Positions 43,871 through 52,971 are shown, counted from the stretch's first letter. The stretch: DNA of 64,000 nt from Sphingomonas japonica (GCF_006346325.1 NZ_VDYR01000001.1:434001-498000), one strand, 5' to 3'. The notes: generated by a model not told the origin, from the sequence alone. Numbers and translations are program-made.

Positions 43871-46228
43871 TCAGGCGGCGGCGTGGTCGCGCCGTTCGTG
43901 GCTGGCGAGTGCGCGTGCTTCCTCGACCGGGAGCGGGCGGCCGAAATAATAGCCCTGGACCTTGCTGCACCCCAGCCCCTCGACCATGCGGTGTTCTTCC
44001 TCGGTCTCGACGCCTTCGGCGGTGGTAGCCATGCCCAGGCTCTGCGCCAGCGCGACGACGGCGCGGATGATCGCGATCGCCTCGCGCACGCCTTTCGACG
44101 CGGACTGGACGAAGCTGCGGTCGATCTTGATCGACGAGAAGCGAGTGCGCGACAGATAGCCGAGCGACGAATAGCCGGTGCCGAAATCGTCGAGGCTAAG
44201 GCGGCAGCCGAGATCGATCACGCGGTCGAGCACCTGTACCGCGCCGGTGCCCTCGCGCATGAACACGCTTTCGGTGACTTCGAGCTCGAGCCGGTCGGCG
44301 GGCAGTCCGCTCTGCGACAATGCCTGTGCCACGACGGTGACGAAATTGGGGTTATGCAGCTGTTCGGGGGATACGTTGACGGCGATCCGCACGGGCTCGT
44401 CCCAGCTTGCGGCTTCCTCGCACGCCGTGCGCAATACCCATTCGCCGATCGGCGCGATCAGCCGCGCATCCTCTGCCAGCGGCACGAATTTGGCCGGCGA
44501 GATGACGCCGAGTTCGGGATGCGTCCAGCGTACCAGCGCCTCGAACCCGGTCAGCCGCCCCGACACCGCATCGACCACGGGCTGGTAGTTGAGGTGAAGC
44601 TCGTCATTGGCGAGCGCATTGCGCAGTGCGATTTCGAGCACGCGGCGTTCCTCGGCAACCATGTGCAATTGCGGTTCATAGGCGTGGTAGACGCCGCCGC
44701 CCGCGTCCTTCGAGCGATAAAGCGCGAGATCGGCCGAGCGGATCAGCATCTCTGCGGTGCGGCCGTCGCGCGGACCGACCGCGACGCCGACGCTGGCGCC
44801 GATATAAAGGGTGTGCTGATCGACTTCATACGGAACCGACAGCCGCTCGATGATGGCGTTGGCGAGGCGTTCGACGCGCGCGCTGTCGGTCGCATCGCGC
44901 ATCACCACTGCGAACTCGTCGCCGCCGAGCCTGCCGATGACCTCGTTTTCGCTGACCAGCTGCTGCAGCCGTTCCGACACGCGGCCGAGGAGGCGGTCAC
45001 CGATCGGGTGACCGAGCGAATCGTTGACCGCCTTGAAGCGATCGAGATCGATCATCATGAACGCGCAGCGCGAGCCCCATTTGTCGGCCTCCGCCATCGC
45101 CCGGCCAAGTGCCTCGTTGATCAGCAGTCGGTTGGGAAGTCCGGTCAGCGTATCGTAGCGGGCCATGCGGTTGATCTTGTCGGCCGAGCGACGCGCTTCG
45201 GTCTGGTCCGATCCGACGCCGCGAAAGCCGATGAAGCTGCCGTGATCGTCGAAGCGCGGCGATGCCGCCATTTCCCACCAGCGTTCCTCACCATCGACAT
45301 AGACCGGCACCAGCAGGTCGCGAAACGCTTCGCGATTCTTGAGCCGGTCGGCGAGCGTGCGCAGCCCGGCGGCGAAATTGCCCGATTCCCAAGTCGGTCC
45401 GGCAATGACCTGCAGGAACGGCATGCCGTTGATCGCGCCAGGGTCGATCCCGACCGAATAGGCGAAGCGCGGGCTGGCGCGAACCACACGGCGCTGGACG
45501 TCGATTTCCCACAGCCAGTCGCCGCTATCCTCTTCCGATTCGCGCAGCAGCAAGCTGACGGTTTCGTCGCGTTCGAGCAGCGCGATCTCGTTGGCGCGAA
45601 TCACCACCAGCGATTTCGCACGCATGAAACAGACCAGCATCAACAGCGCGCTGTAGACCAGCACTGCGGCCGCGAGCGCCGCCGATGCGTTGATCGCCAT
45701 CGCCGCCGCGCTTGATGCGCCCACGATCAGCAGGAACGCCATCGTCGCCAGCGGCAGCGCCGCCATCGACACCGCGGAGGCAACCATCAGGATCGACAGC
45801 GCGATCCACAGTCCGAGCGCCGCCATCGGCCCGGCGCCGGACGCGAACAGCAGCGAGGGAACCGACCAGATTACGCCGAGCGCGACCCCCTCCAGCACCG
45901 TGTCGCGCACTTCACCGACATCGGCGCGGCCCGCATCGCGGCGGCGATGCGTCAGTCGGCGGAACGTCACCGTAAGGCTGACCGCCGCTACGAAACCGCC
46001 CCAACAGGCCAGCTGCCACAGCGGCGTAACCGAGGCGAACAGGAACGCTACCGCAAGCGCAGCGACCAGATTGGCGGCGAACAGGAACAGCGCGAGCGCC
46101 CCCCCGGCCTGAAGCTGCGCGGCACGGATCGGACCCCAATCTACCGAGTCCGCAGGATCGTAGAGACCGAGCAGCGCACGCGCGTCGATCTGGGGCCGGG
46201 CGAATTGGGTGTCGGACGGGGTGCTCAC
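43871..46228 (-). CDS. Membrane GGDEF-EAL cyclic-di-GMP enzyme with PAS domain
   Basis: A 785-residue protein. About six N-terminal membrane helices (residues ~40-205) precede a PAS-type sensor (DWLWEIDVQRRVVRASPRFA). The GGDEF domain has an intact active site (IGRLGGDEFAVVMRD) but no obvious inhibitory RxxD motif before it. The EAL domain keeps the catalytic set: EALVRW, NVSPEQL, LEVTESVF, LDDFGTGYSS, KIDRSFV and AEGVETEEE. Both synthesis and breakdown of c-di-GMP are therefore possible; phosphodiesterase activity is best supported. No neighbours suggest its target process. Confidence 0.93.
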   Translation of the reverse strand: MSTPSDTQFARPQIDARALLGLYDPADSVDWGPIRAAQLQAGGALALFLFAANLVAALAVAFLFASVTPLWQLACWGGFVAAVSLTVTFRRLTHRRRDAGRADVGEVRDTVLEGVALGVIWSVPSLLFASGAGPMAALGLWIALSILMVASAVSMAALPLATMAFLLIVGASSAAAMAINASAALAAAVLVYSALLMLVCFMRAKSLVVIRANEIALLERDETVSLLLRESEEDSGDWLWEIDVQRRVVRASPRFAYSVGIDPGAINGMPFLQVIAGPTWESGNFAAGLRTLADRLKNREAFRDLLVPVYVDGEERWWEMAASPRFDDHGSFIGFRGVGSDQTEARRSADKINRMARYDTLTGLPNRLLINEALGRAMAEADKWGSRCAFMMIDLDRFKAVNDSLGHPIGDRLLGRVSERLQQLVSENEVIGRLGGDEFAVVMRDATDSARVERLANAIIERLSVPYEVDQHTLYIGASVGVAVGPRDGRTAEMLIRSADLALYRSKDAGGGVYHAYEPQLHMVAEERRVLEIALRNALANDELHLNYQPVVDAVSGRLTGFEALVRWTHPELGVISPAKFVPLAEDARLIAPIGEWVLRTACEEAASWDEPVRIAVNVSPEQLHNPNFVTVVAQALSQSGLPADRLELEVTESVFMREGTGAVQVLDRVIDLGCRLSLDDFGTGYSSLGYLSRTRFSSIKIDRSFVQSASKGVREAIAIIRAVVALAQSLGMATTAEGVETEEEHRMVEGLGCSKVQGYYFGRPLPVEEARALASHERRDHAAA

Positions 46229-46307
46229 CCGGTCGGCATAGCGCGGCGGTGGTTAGCGATCGGTTGCCGCCGCCACCGGTCCGGACGATTTTTCTTGGGC
46301 GCCGCGT

Positions 46308-48059
46308 TCAGGCCGCGATGTCGTAGGGCTTGATCTCTCCGGCGAGATAGAGATTGCGCGCCTTGGCCCGGCTCAGCTTGCCAGAGCTGGTGCGGGGCAG
46401 GGTGCGCGGCGGGACCAGTTCGATCACGCAGTTCATGCCGGTGACCGATCGCACGCGTTCACGAATCTCCTCGCGGAGCCGCGTGCGCTCGTCCTCGTCG
46501 GAGGCGCGGCACTGGACCAGCACTGCCGGTGTCTCCTCACCGCCCGGCGTGGTGATCGCGAACGCGGCAATGTCGCCGGCCTTGAACCCGGGGAGTTGCT
46601 CGACCGCCCATTCAATGTCCTGGGGCCAGTGGTTGCGGCCGTTGACGATGATCATGTCCTTGGCGCGGCCGACGATGTAGACATAGCCGTCGGACAGATA
46701 TCCCATGTCACCGGTGTCGAGCCAGCCGTCGGCCATGCATGCGGCGGTGGCCGCGTCGTCGCGGAAATAGCCGGTCATCAGCGACGGGCCCTTGCACCAC
46801 ATCTTGCCGATCGCGCGCTCGGGCAGCGGGGTGCCATCCTCCTCGCGCACTTCGACCAGCATGTCGCGCACCGGCTTGCCGCAATTGACGATCGCGCGGA
46901 ACCGCTGCGGCCGGTTTGCTCCCTGCGGCACACCCGACAGCTGGGTCTCCTCGACCAGTTCGACGACGATGCCTTCGCCCGGCGGCATGATCGATACCGC
47001 CAGCGTCGCTTCGGCAAGGCCATAGCTCGGCAGAAACGCCGATGCCTTGAACCCGCAATCGGCGAACGCATCGACGAACGCCTGCATCACGTCGGGGCGG
47101 ATCATGTCGGCGCCGTTGCCCGCCACGCGCCAGCGCGACAGGTCGAAGCGATCGGTCGCCCGCGTCTGGCTGGAGATGCGCCGCGCGCAGATGTCATAGC
47201 CGAAGGTCGGCGAATAGGAGAGGGTCGTACCCTCGTTGCGGCTGATCATGTCGAGCCATGCCAGCGGCCGCCGCGCAAAATCCTCGGTCTTGATGTAATC
47301 GACCGAGACCTGGTTGGCGACGGGCGACAGGAAACAGCCGACCAGCCCCATGTCGTGATACCAGGGCAGCCAAGATACGCAGCGGTCGCTGTCGATCAGC
47401 TCCATGCCATGCGCGTGCGCCGCCAGATTGTTGAGCAGCGCGAGGTGGGTGATCGCGACGCCATGCGGGAATCGCGTCGAGCCGCTGGAATATTGTAGAT
47501 AGGCGATGTCGTCCGGCCGTGCCTGCGCGAGCGGCGCATCGGGCGCGGCACGCGCGGCGAAGCTTTCCCAATCGATGCCCTCGATGCCCTTTAACCGCGC
47601 AGCTTCGCCCGCCATCGCGGCCAGCTCGGCAGGGTAGAGCAGCATCTTTGGATCGCAACTTTCGAGCTGGACGCTCAACTGGTCGATATAGTGCTGCGCG
47701 CCGCCGAACGAGGTGGGCAGCGGCAACGGCACCGGCCATGCGCCGGCATAGACGACACCGAAGAACAGGCTGGCGAATTCGGCCCCGGTCTCGGCGACGA
47801 GCGCGATGCGGTCGTGCGGCTTGACGCCGGCAGCGATCAGGCGGCGGGCCTGATCCTGCGCGTCGCGGCGCAGTTCCGCATAGGGATAGGCGCGCACCAG
47901 CGTGCCACGCGGATCATGGAAATTGAGCCCGCGCGTGCCGCCGGCGGCATAATCCAGCGCCTCGCCCAACGTGGCGAAGTCGGAAAAGCGGCGCGCAAGC
48001 CCGTCCTGCGTCGCGGTCGGCAAGGGCTGCTCAGCCGGGTCGATGGCGGCATTCTTCAA
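46308..48059 (-). CDS. Fatty acyl-AMP ligase (FAAL-like)
   Basis: A 583-residue adenylate-forming enzyme. Motifs visible are YLQYSSGSTRFPHGVAITHL (ATP loop), FLPSYGLAEATLAVSI, DGWLDTGDMGYLSDGYVYIV and the C-terminal PRTSSGKLSRAKARNLYLAG with the catalytic lysine. The sequence resembles FAAL proteins, which activate fatty acids to acyl-adenylates and hand them to an acyl carrier protein instead of CoA. No carrier protein, PKS or NRPS is adjacent, so the acceptor must be encoded elsewhere. Possible uses include lipid or lipopeptide synthesis. Confidence 0.88.
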   Translation of the reverse strand: MKNAAIDPAEQPLPTATQDGLARRFSDFATLGEALDYAAGGTRGLNFHDPRGTLVRAYPYAELRRDAQDQARRLIAAGVKPHDRIALVAETGAEFASLFFGVVYAGAWPVPLPLPTSFGGAQHYIDQLSVQLESCDPKMLLYPAELAAMAGEAARLKGIEGIDWESFAARAAPDAPLAQARPDDIAYLQYSSGSTRFPHGVAITHLALLNNLAAHAHGMELIDSDRCVSWLPWYHDMGLVGCFLSPVANQVSVDYIKTEDFARRPLAWLDMISRNEGTTLSYSPTFGYDICARRISSQTRATDRFDLSRWRVAGNGADMIRPDVMQAFVDAFADCGFKASAFLPSYGLAEATLAVSIMPPGEGIVVELVEETQLSGVPQGANRPQRFRAIVNCGKPVRDMLVEVREEDGTPLPERAIGKMWCKGPSLMTGYFRDDAATAACMADGWLDTGDMGYLSDGYVYIVGRAKDMIIVNGRNHWPQDIEWAVEQLPGFKAGDIAAFAITTPGGEETPAVLVQCRASDEDERTRLREEIRERVRSVTGMNCVIELVPPRTLPRTSSGKLSRAKARNLYLAGEIKPYDIAA

Positions 48060-48195
48060 GGTGCGATCCCGAATTTCATGTGATCAACAACGCATAAGCT
48101 CCCCGGATGCGGGCAATCTCCGCCGCGGGCAAGCCCCAACCGACAACAGGTGCAGCGCACTATCGTTCAAAATTGGGTTCGACTGTGGCACAAAC

Positions 48196-48744
48196 ATGAC
48201 GATGGCTCGCGCCGACCGCCACGACCGCCCTCGAACGCCGCCGCCTCCGCTCGACCGCGAGCGGCTGGATCGCCTCGCCCTGCGCTATGTCGAACGCTAT
48301 GCGACGACGCGCGGGCGGCTGGTCCAGTATCTGACGCGCAAGCTGCGCGAGCGGGGCTGGGAAGGCGATACCGGGCCGGACCTGCAGGCACTGGCCGACA
48401 GGTTCGCGCAGCTCGGCTATATCGACGACCGGCTGTACGGCGAGGCGAAGGCGACGGCGATGGCGCGCCGTGGCCTGGGCAAGCGCCGTATCGCCGACAC
48501 GCTGCGCCATGCGGGGCTGGACGTCGAGGATCGCGACGCATTGGCCCCCGATATCGCGCAACGCGAAGAGGAGTCGGCGATGACGTTCGCGCGGCGCAAG
48601 CGCATCGGACCGTTCGCCATGACCGCTCCCGACCGGGCGCAGGCGCAAAAGCAGATTGCGGCGATGTTGCGCGCGGGGCATTCGTTCGACACCGCGCGCA
48701 GGATCGTCGCGATGGTCCCGGGACAGGACAGCATCGAAGGTTAA
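48196..48744 (+). CDS. recX: RecX-like regulatory protein
   Basis: A 182-residue basic, helical protein of the RecX/OraA family, which modulates RecA filaments. Repeated three-helix units are visible: LDRLALRYVERYATTRGRLV, LTRKLRERGWEG, LADRFAQLGYIDDRLYGEAK and GLGKRRIADTLRHAGLD. recA is not adjacent. A GTTC-N8-GTTC element lies upstream, but the spacer is one base too long for the alphaproteobacterial SOS box. An alternative ATG lies two codons downstream. Confidence 0.82.
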   Translation: MTMARADRHDRPRTPPPPLDRERLDRLALRYVERYATTRGRLVQYLTRKLRERGWEGDTGPDLQALADRFAQLGYIDDRLYGEAKATAMARRGLGKRRIADTLRHAGLDVEDRDALAPDIAQREEESAMTFARRKRIGPFAMTAPDRAQAQKQIAAMLRAGHSFDTARRIVAMVPGQDSIEG

Positions 48745-48816
48745 CGGTAGCGTTGCGAAAACATGTTTTCATTCCGCAACCGCGCTGTGGTACGAAAATG
48801 CGGGGGAAGGAGCTCT

Positions 48817-49407
48817 ATGCGTATCGATCCGCAACGTAGGCCGGATGAGTTCGACGTGGCAAACGTCGATGCGGCACCAACCGCCGACACTGTCGGCGAC
48901 GGGGAAGTGCGGCTGTCGGGGACGGTCAAATGGTTCGACGTTACGCGTGGGTTCGGCTTTCTGGTCACCGAGGACGCCGAGATAGGCGATATCCTGATCC
49001 ATTTTTCGGTGCTCGAGGAACATGGTCGCCGCAGCCTGCCGGAAGGCGCGCGGGTGGAATGCATCGCCATGCGCCGCCAAAGGGGGCTGCAGGCGCGGAT
49101 CATCACCGACATCGACCTGTCGACCGCGGTCGAACCGGTGCGCCCGCGCGCCGCGCCCGAACGCACCGATCGAACCCGGCTGGTCGATGCCGCCGGCCCG
49201 TTCGAGGCGGTCAGCGTCAAATGGTTCAATCGCTTGAAAGGCTATGGCTTCCTGGTGCGCGGCCAGGATGCAAAGGACGTGTTCGTGCATATGGAGACGC
49301 TGCGCCGCGCCGGGATCGAGGAAGTCGAACCCGAACAGCCGCTGCGGGCGCGCATCGTCGATGGCGAGAAGGGGCCGCTGGCAGTGGCGGTCGAGAAGGA
49401 CGGTTGA
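48817..49407 (+). CDS. Double cold-shock-domain protein
   Basis: A 196-residue RNA/DNA-binding protein with two cold-shock domains, an architecture common in alphaproteobacteria. The first CSD (residues ~32-100) reads LSGTVKWFDVTRGFGFLVTE, with RNP2 as ILIHFS. The second (~130-195) reads AVSVKWFNRLKGYGFLVRGQ, with RNP2 as VFVHME. The linker is basic and proline-rich. The ribosome-binding site AAGGAG is seven bases before the ATG, which decides the start over an in-frame upstream ATG. Confidence 0.93.
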   Translation: MRIDPQRRPDEFDVANVDAAPTADTVGDGEVRLSGTVKWFDVTRGFGFLVTEDAEIGDILIHFSVLEEHGRRSLPEGARVECIAMRRQRGLQARIITDIDLSTAVEPVRPRAAPERTDRTRLVDAAGPFEAVSVKWFNRLKGYGFLVRGQDAKDVFVHMETLRRAGIEEVEPEQPLRARIVDGEKGPLAVAVEKDG

Positions 49408-49411
49408 TTTG

Positions 49412-49915
49412 ATGCGAGCTTCGAGAAGGGTCGGCGCGGCGCTGGCGGCGGCGTTCGCCATTGCCGGGTGCTCGGCCGATGGCACGTCGAACAGCGCGGC
49501 GACGGCGGCGGCGGCCGACGAACTGGTCGAGGTGACCATCACTACAGCCGATGGCGACAAGCGTTTCCGCGTCGAGACGGCGCGGACAGCGGCGGAGCAG
49601 GCGCAAGGACTGATGTACCGCACCGACATCCCCGACGACGGCGGAATGTTGTTCCATCCCTATCCCCCCGACGGCACCGGCCCGCGCGAGGCCAGCTTCT
49701 GGATGAAGAACACGCCGACCCCGCTCGACCTCCTCTTCATCCGCGCCGACGGTTCGATCGCACGCATTGCCGAGAATGCCGCGCCGTTTTCCGAAGCGCA
49801 GATCCGTTCCGGCGAGCCGATCGCAGCCGTCCTCGAGCTCAAGGGCGGCAAGGCGGCGGAGAACCTGATCTCGCCGGGCGACAAGGTGCGATTCGCCGGC
49901 GGACCGGGCACCTGA
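49412..49915 (+). CDS. DUF192 lipoprotein
   Basis: A 167-residue lipoprotein (lipobox FAIAGCS) with one DUF192 domain. The domain shows QAQGLMYRTDIPDDGGMLFH and the core ASFWMKNTPTPLDLLFIRAD followed by SIARIAENAAPFSEAQI. DUF192 proteins are small envelope proteins of unknown function. It starts four bases after the cold-shock gene stop and is probably on the same transcript. Confidence 0.88.
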   Translation: MRASRRVGAALAAAFAIAGCSADGTSNSAATAAAADELVEVTITTADGDKRFRVETARTAAEQAQGLMYRTDIPDDGGMLFHPYPPDGTGPREASFWMKNTPTPLDLLFIRADGSIARIAENAAPFSEAQIRSGEPIAAVLELKGGKAAENLISPGDKVRFAGGPGT

Positions 49916-49975
49916 TCCCGGCGAGCAGGCGGTTGGCGATTGTCACGCAGGGCCGGGGACGCTAGTCGCAGCCGC

Positions 49976-50368
49976 ATGGGCATTCTCGGTTCGATCTTCA
50001 CCTGGTGGAACGGCGCCACCATCGGCACGTCGCTCGCATTGCGGGGGAAAAAGGCGATGGGCGAGGATGCGCTGGGCAACCGCTATTTTATGGGCGGCAA
50101 GGACACGGCCGGGAATCCGCGTCGCTGGGTGATCTACAACGGATCGAACGATTCGAGCCGGGTCCCGCCCGAATGGTTCAGCTGGCTGCATGGCCAGGTC
50201 GACGACGTGCCCGATCGCGCGCTGCCGCCGCCGCGCGTCTGGGAAAAGCCGGCGCTGGCCAACGCCACCGGCACCGCGCTTGCCTATCGTCCGCCCGGTG
50301 CGCTCGAACAGGGCGGCGCTCGGGTGCGCGCTACCGGCGATTACGAGGCGTGGACGCCCGACGCATGA
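49976..50368 (+). CDS. NADH:ubiquinone oxidoreductase accessory subunit, NDUFA12 family
   Basis: A 130-residue homologue of the mitochondrial complex I 17.2 kDa subunit, present in alphaproteobacteria at the junction of the two arms of complex I. Conserved stretches are MGILGSIFTWWNGATIGTSL, DALGNRYFMGGKD, RRWVIYNGSNDSSRVPPEWF and SWLHGQVDDVPD. In other alphaproteobacteria the gene also sits by the DUF2155 gene and aat rather than in the nuo operon, as it does here. Confidence 0.93.
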   Translation: MGILGSIFTWWNGATIGTSLALRGKKAMGEDALGNRYFMGGKDTAGNPRRWVIYNGSNDSSRVPPEWFSWLHGQVDDVPDRALPPPRVWEKPALANATGTALAYRPPGALEQGGARVRATGDYEAWTPDA

Positions 50369-50390
50369 CGCTTCGGCACTGGGCCACCGC

Positions 50391-51089
50391 ATGACCATGC
50401 GGCACTGGATCGCCGGCGGCGTGGGCATCGCCGCGCTTGCAGCGGTCGGCATCTGGCAGGGGTCGGCATGGTTCGATCACGACCGCGCCGAAGCGTCGGC
50501 GACCGCAGCGGCTCCGATCCAGTCCACGCCGAGCCCGCGGCAGGGCGGGGAAGCGACGGCGGTACAGACAGTATCCGATGGCAATGAGACGATCGTGTCG
50601 GCTGGTGCGACGCCGATGGGCGAGCGAGTCGCGGTGATCGGCCTGCTCAACAAGCGCAACGGCGAGAGCCGCGACTTGAAGCTCAGGCCGGGGCAGGCGG
50701 TGCGCGTCGGCGACGCGATCGTGCGGCTGCGCGCATGCGAACGCACCGCGCCATGGGAAACCGAGCAATATACCGGGGCGTTCGTCCAGCTCGATGTCGA
50801 AGGATCGGATCGCCGCTGGCGCCGGGCATTTTCGGGCTGGCTCTACGCCGAGCGGCCGTCGCTCAACGTGGTCGAGCACCCGATCTACGATGTCTGGCCC
50901 AAGAGCTGCACGATGTCGCGGCCCGAGACCGGACCCGATACGGTCGTGCTGGGCAAGGACGGCGCCGCGCCGAAGGCGGGTGCCGCGCCCAAACGATCGA
51001 GCGCCCCCCAATCGGCGTCTACCGACGCTGCTCCGGTGGCCAGCCCCGCCGAGGATGCGCCGAGCGCCGAGGACAGTAACGCCGAATAG
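50391..51089 (+). CDS. DUF2155 domain protein, 3' end overlapping aat
   Basis: A 232-residue exported or membrane-anchored protein: one N-terminal hydrophobic segment (WIAGGVGIAALAAVGIWQ), a low-complexity linker, and the DUF2155 domain (VAVIGLLNKRNGESRDLKLR to HPIYDVWPKSCTM) with two cysteines (RACER and KSCTM). A proline/alanine/serine tail follows. Function is unknown. The last ~205 bases are also read on the other strand as the C-terminus of Aat. Both readings contain conserved-looking sequence in the overlap. Confidence 0.85.
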   Translation: MTMRHWIAGGVGIAALAAVGIWQGSAWFDHDRAEASATAAAPIQSTPSPRQGGEATAVQTVSDGNETIVSAGATPMGERVAVIGLLNKRNGESRDLKLRPGQAVRVGDAIVRLRACERTAPWETEQYTGAFVQLDVEGSDRRWRRAFSGWLYAERPSLNVVEHPIYDVWPKSCTMSRPETGPDTVVLGKDGAAPKAGAAPKRSSAPQSASTDAAPVASPAEDAPSAEDSNAE

Positions 51090-51652
51090 TCGTCGCGGGG
51101 CACTTCGACGGTGCCCATCGTCTGAAGATGTTCGGTCTGGAACTGGCAGTCGAGCAACCCAAAGCCGCCCACCCGCAAGCGCGCCACCAGCCAGGCGAGC
51201 GCGACCTTCGATGCGTCCCGCCCGCGGCTGACCATGCTTTCGCCGAAAAAGGCGCGGCCCAGAGCCAACCCGTACAAGCCGCCCGCCAGCCGATCGCCGT
51301 CCCAGACTTCGACCGAATGCGCGAAGCCGATCCGGTGGAGGTGCGAGAACACATGCGCGATCGCGGGGTTGATCCAGGTTTCCGGGCGATCGTCGGCGGC
51401 CTGCGCGCACAAAGCGAGGATCGCGTCGAACGCGGTGTCGGTGGTGACGCGATAGCGGTCGGCGCGGATCGTCTTGCGCAGCGAGCGGCTGAGGTGGAAG
51501 CGGTCGAGCGGCAGCACGCCGCGCAGCTTGGGCTCGACCCAATAGACGCCGGTGGCATCGCGATTGTCGGCCATCGGAAACACGCCCATCGCATAGGCGC
51601 GCAGCACCAGATTGGGATCGAGCTCCTCATGCTGGGGGCGCGGATGGCTCAT
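50885..51652 (-). CDS. aat: Leucyl/phenylalanyl-tRNA-protein transferase
   Basis: Transfers Leu/Phe from tRNA to proteins with N-terminal Arg or Lys, making them ClpS/ClpAP substrates. The 255-residue protein has VLRAYAMGVFPMADNRD, YWVEPKLRGVLPLDRFHLSR, WINPAIAHVFSHLHRIGFAH, SVEVWDGDRLAGGLYGLALG, FFGESMVSRGRDASKVALA and LLDCQFQTEHLQTMG. The tail ends SGPVSGRDIVQLLGQTS. That tail is read through the 3' end of the DUF2155 gene on the opposite strand. The ATG overlaps the stop of the upstream parA-like gene. Confidence 0.94.
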   Translation of the reverse strand: MSHPRPQHEELDPNLVLRAYAMGVFPMADNRDATGVYWVEPKLRGVLPLDRFHLSRSLRKTIRADRYRVTTDTAFDAILALCAQAADDRPETWINPAIAHVFSHLHRIGFAHSVEVWDGDRLAGGLYGLALGRAFFGESMVSRGRDASKVALAWLVARLRVGGFGLLDCQFQTEHLQTMGTVEVPRDDYSALLSSALGASSAGLATGAASVDADWGALDRLGAAPAFGAAPSLPSTTVSGPVSGRDIVQLLGQTS

Positions 51653-52374
51653 CGGGCGAGCTGCCGCTCGATGGCGCTCCACAGGCCGTCGAACGCCTTG
51701 GCAGGTGCGGTACTTGCGGCGAACTGGCCCACCGGCGCGCGGCGCACCGACATGGCTTCGACGATGCTCGCCATCGGGATCACCGGCCAGCCCGGGTTCT
51801 CGGCGATGGCTTGGGCATGCAGCTTGCGGCGGCGATCGACCATGACATGCACCGGCAGCAATGGCACTGCCGGTCCCTTGCGATCGAGATGTGCGGCAAG
51901 ATCGGCAAAGGCGCGCGCCGAGAGCGGCGACGGCACTACCGGCACCACGATCAGGTCCGCGGCGCGGATCACCTGCTCGGCGGTCTCGGTAAGGCCGGGT
52001 GGGCAATCGAGGATGACGCGGTCATAGCCGTCGGCGACGGTGCCGAGCAATTTGGCCAACCGCTTCTTCTTGGCGAGGTCGTGGAACAGCTGGTCGAGAC
52101 CGCGCAGCGACGCGTCGGCGGCAATCAGGTCGAGCCGGGCAATGCCGGTCGGGCGGATCGCCTTGGCGGCATCGATGTCCTTGGCAAAGATCGCCTGCGC
52201 GCCATCCTTCACGCCCTTGCCGGTCGGCAGCAGATAGGTCGAGGCGGCTTGCGGGTCGAGGTCCCAAAGCAAGGTGCGGCGCGACGAGCGCATCGCCGAG
52301 CACCAGGCGAGGTTGACCGCCATCGTCGTTTTTCCGACGCCGCCCTTCAGGCTGTAGATCGCGATCGCCGCCAT
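51649..52374 (-). CDS. ParA-family ATPase
   Basis: A 241-residue P-loop ATPase with the deviant Walker A motif AIYSLKGGVGKTTMAVNLAW, Walker A' DLDPQAASTYLL and Walker B RVILDCPPGLTETAEQVIRA. It has no DNA-binding extension and no parB partner beside it, so it is not the main chromosome ParA. Orphan ParA-like proteins position division or polar components. The stop codon overlaps the aat start (ATGA), indicating a two-gene operon. Confidence 0.85.
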   Translation of the reverse strand: MAAIAIYSLKGGVGKTTMAVNLAWCSAMRSSRRTLLWDLDPQAASTYLLPTGKGVKDGAQAIFAKDIDAAKAIRPTGIARLDLIAADASLRGLDQLFHDLAKKKRLAKLLGTVADGYDRVILDCPPGLTETAEQVIRAADLIVVPVVPSPLSARAFADLAAHLDRKGPAVPLLPVHVMVDRRRKLHAQAIAENPGWPVIPMASIVEAMSVRRAPVGQFAASTAPAKAFDGLWSAIERQLAR

Positions 52375-52434
52375 GCTTGCTCCCGATCGCCAAGGTGGCT
52401 GGCTGCGGCGCGGAGCGCAAGCCGCCGGGCGACG

Positions 52435-52463
52435 AAAAAGGGGCCGGTGTTGCCACCGGCCCC
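52435..52463 (-). terminator. Intrinsic terminator downstream of the 52494-52877 lipoprotein gene
   Basis: Perfect ten-base stem GGGGCCGGTG-TTGC-CACCGGCCCC. On the minus strand it is followed by five U (genomic A-run 52435-52439). It ends transcription of the small lipoprotein gene just upstream of parA. Confidence 0.92.
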
Positions 52464-52493
52464 CTGGTTAAGCGGGATATGGATCGGGACCGA

Positions 52494-52877
52494 TCAGGCC
52501 GAGCAGCTGAGCTCGCCCTGTCCGGTTTCTGCGATCGTCGCCTTGTTCGGACCGCCGGTGACGGTGATGCCCTCGGCAGTGAATGGCTCGCCGGCCGCGG
52601 GTGCCTTGAGGCGGATCGGCGTATCGCCCTGTTCAGCGCGGTAATTGGCCTGGGTGTCGCCCTGGAAGAAATCGACGTAGCGGAGCACGTTGCCAGGCTG
52701 GCACCGGAACGTCACCGACGCCTTGACCGGCGGTGGCAGTTCGACCGGCGCGGCCTTGGCCTTTTCGTCGGCGAGCGGATCGGGTGCGCGCGTGGTGACC
52801 GTTTCGGTCTCGGGCTTACAAGCGGCGAGCGACGTGGATAGCGCTACCGCGGCGAGCAGGATTGGGAGGTTTCGCAT
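52494..52877 (-). CDS. Small lipoprotein, possible MliC-like lysozyme inhibitor fold
   Basis: A 127-residue protein with a lipoprotein signal (LLAAVALSTSLAACKPE), a short linker and a ~75-residue beta-rich domain (VTFRCQPGNVLRYVDFFQGD to QGELSCSA) whose first and last cysteines could form a disulfide. The pattern of a cysteine after an initial beta strand and a closing TxxC-like end is reminiscent of MliC/C-type lysozyme inhibitors, but the characteristic motif is not clear, so this is a guess. It has its own terminator. Confidence 0.7.
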   Translation of the reverse strand: MRNLPILLAAVALSTSLAACKPETETVTTRAPDPLADEKAKAAPVELPPPVKASVTFRCQPGNVLRYVDFFQGDTQANYRAEQGDTPIRLKAPAAGEPFTAEGITVTGGPNKATIAETGQGELSCSA

Positions 52878-52971
52878 ACAGGCGGCTGCTTCGCGCACGC
52901 GGGAGACAAGGTCAAGCGATACGTTGTAACCTATTGTTTCCCATGTTGCACCGCCGCGATTCAGGTTTGGT

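Noticed and set aside
48160..48185. SOS box upstream of recX (GTTC...GTTC)
   Set aside because: The spacer is eight bases, whereas the alphaproteobacterial LexA site needs seven.
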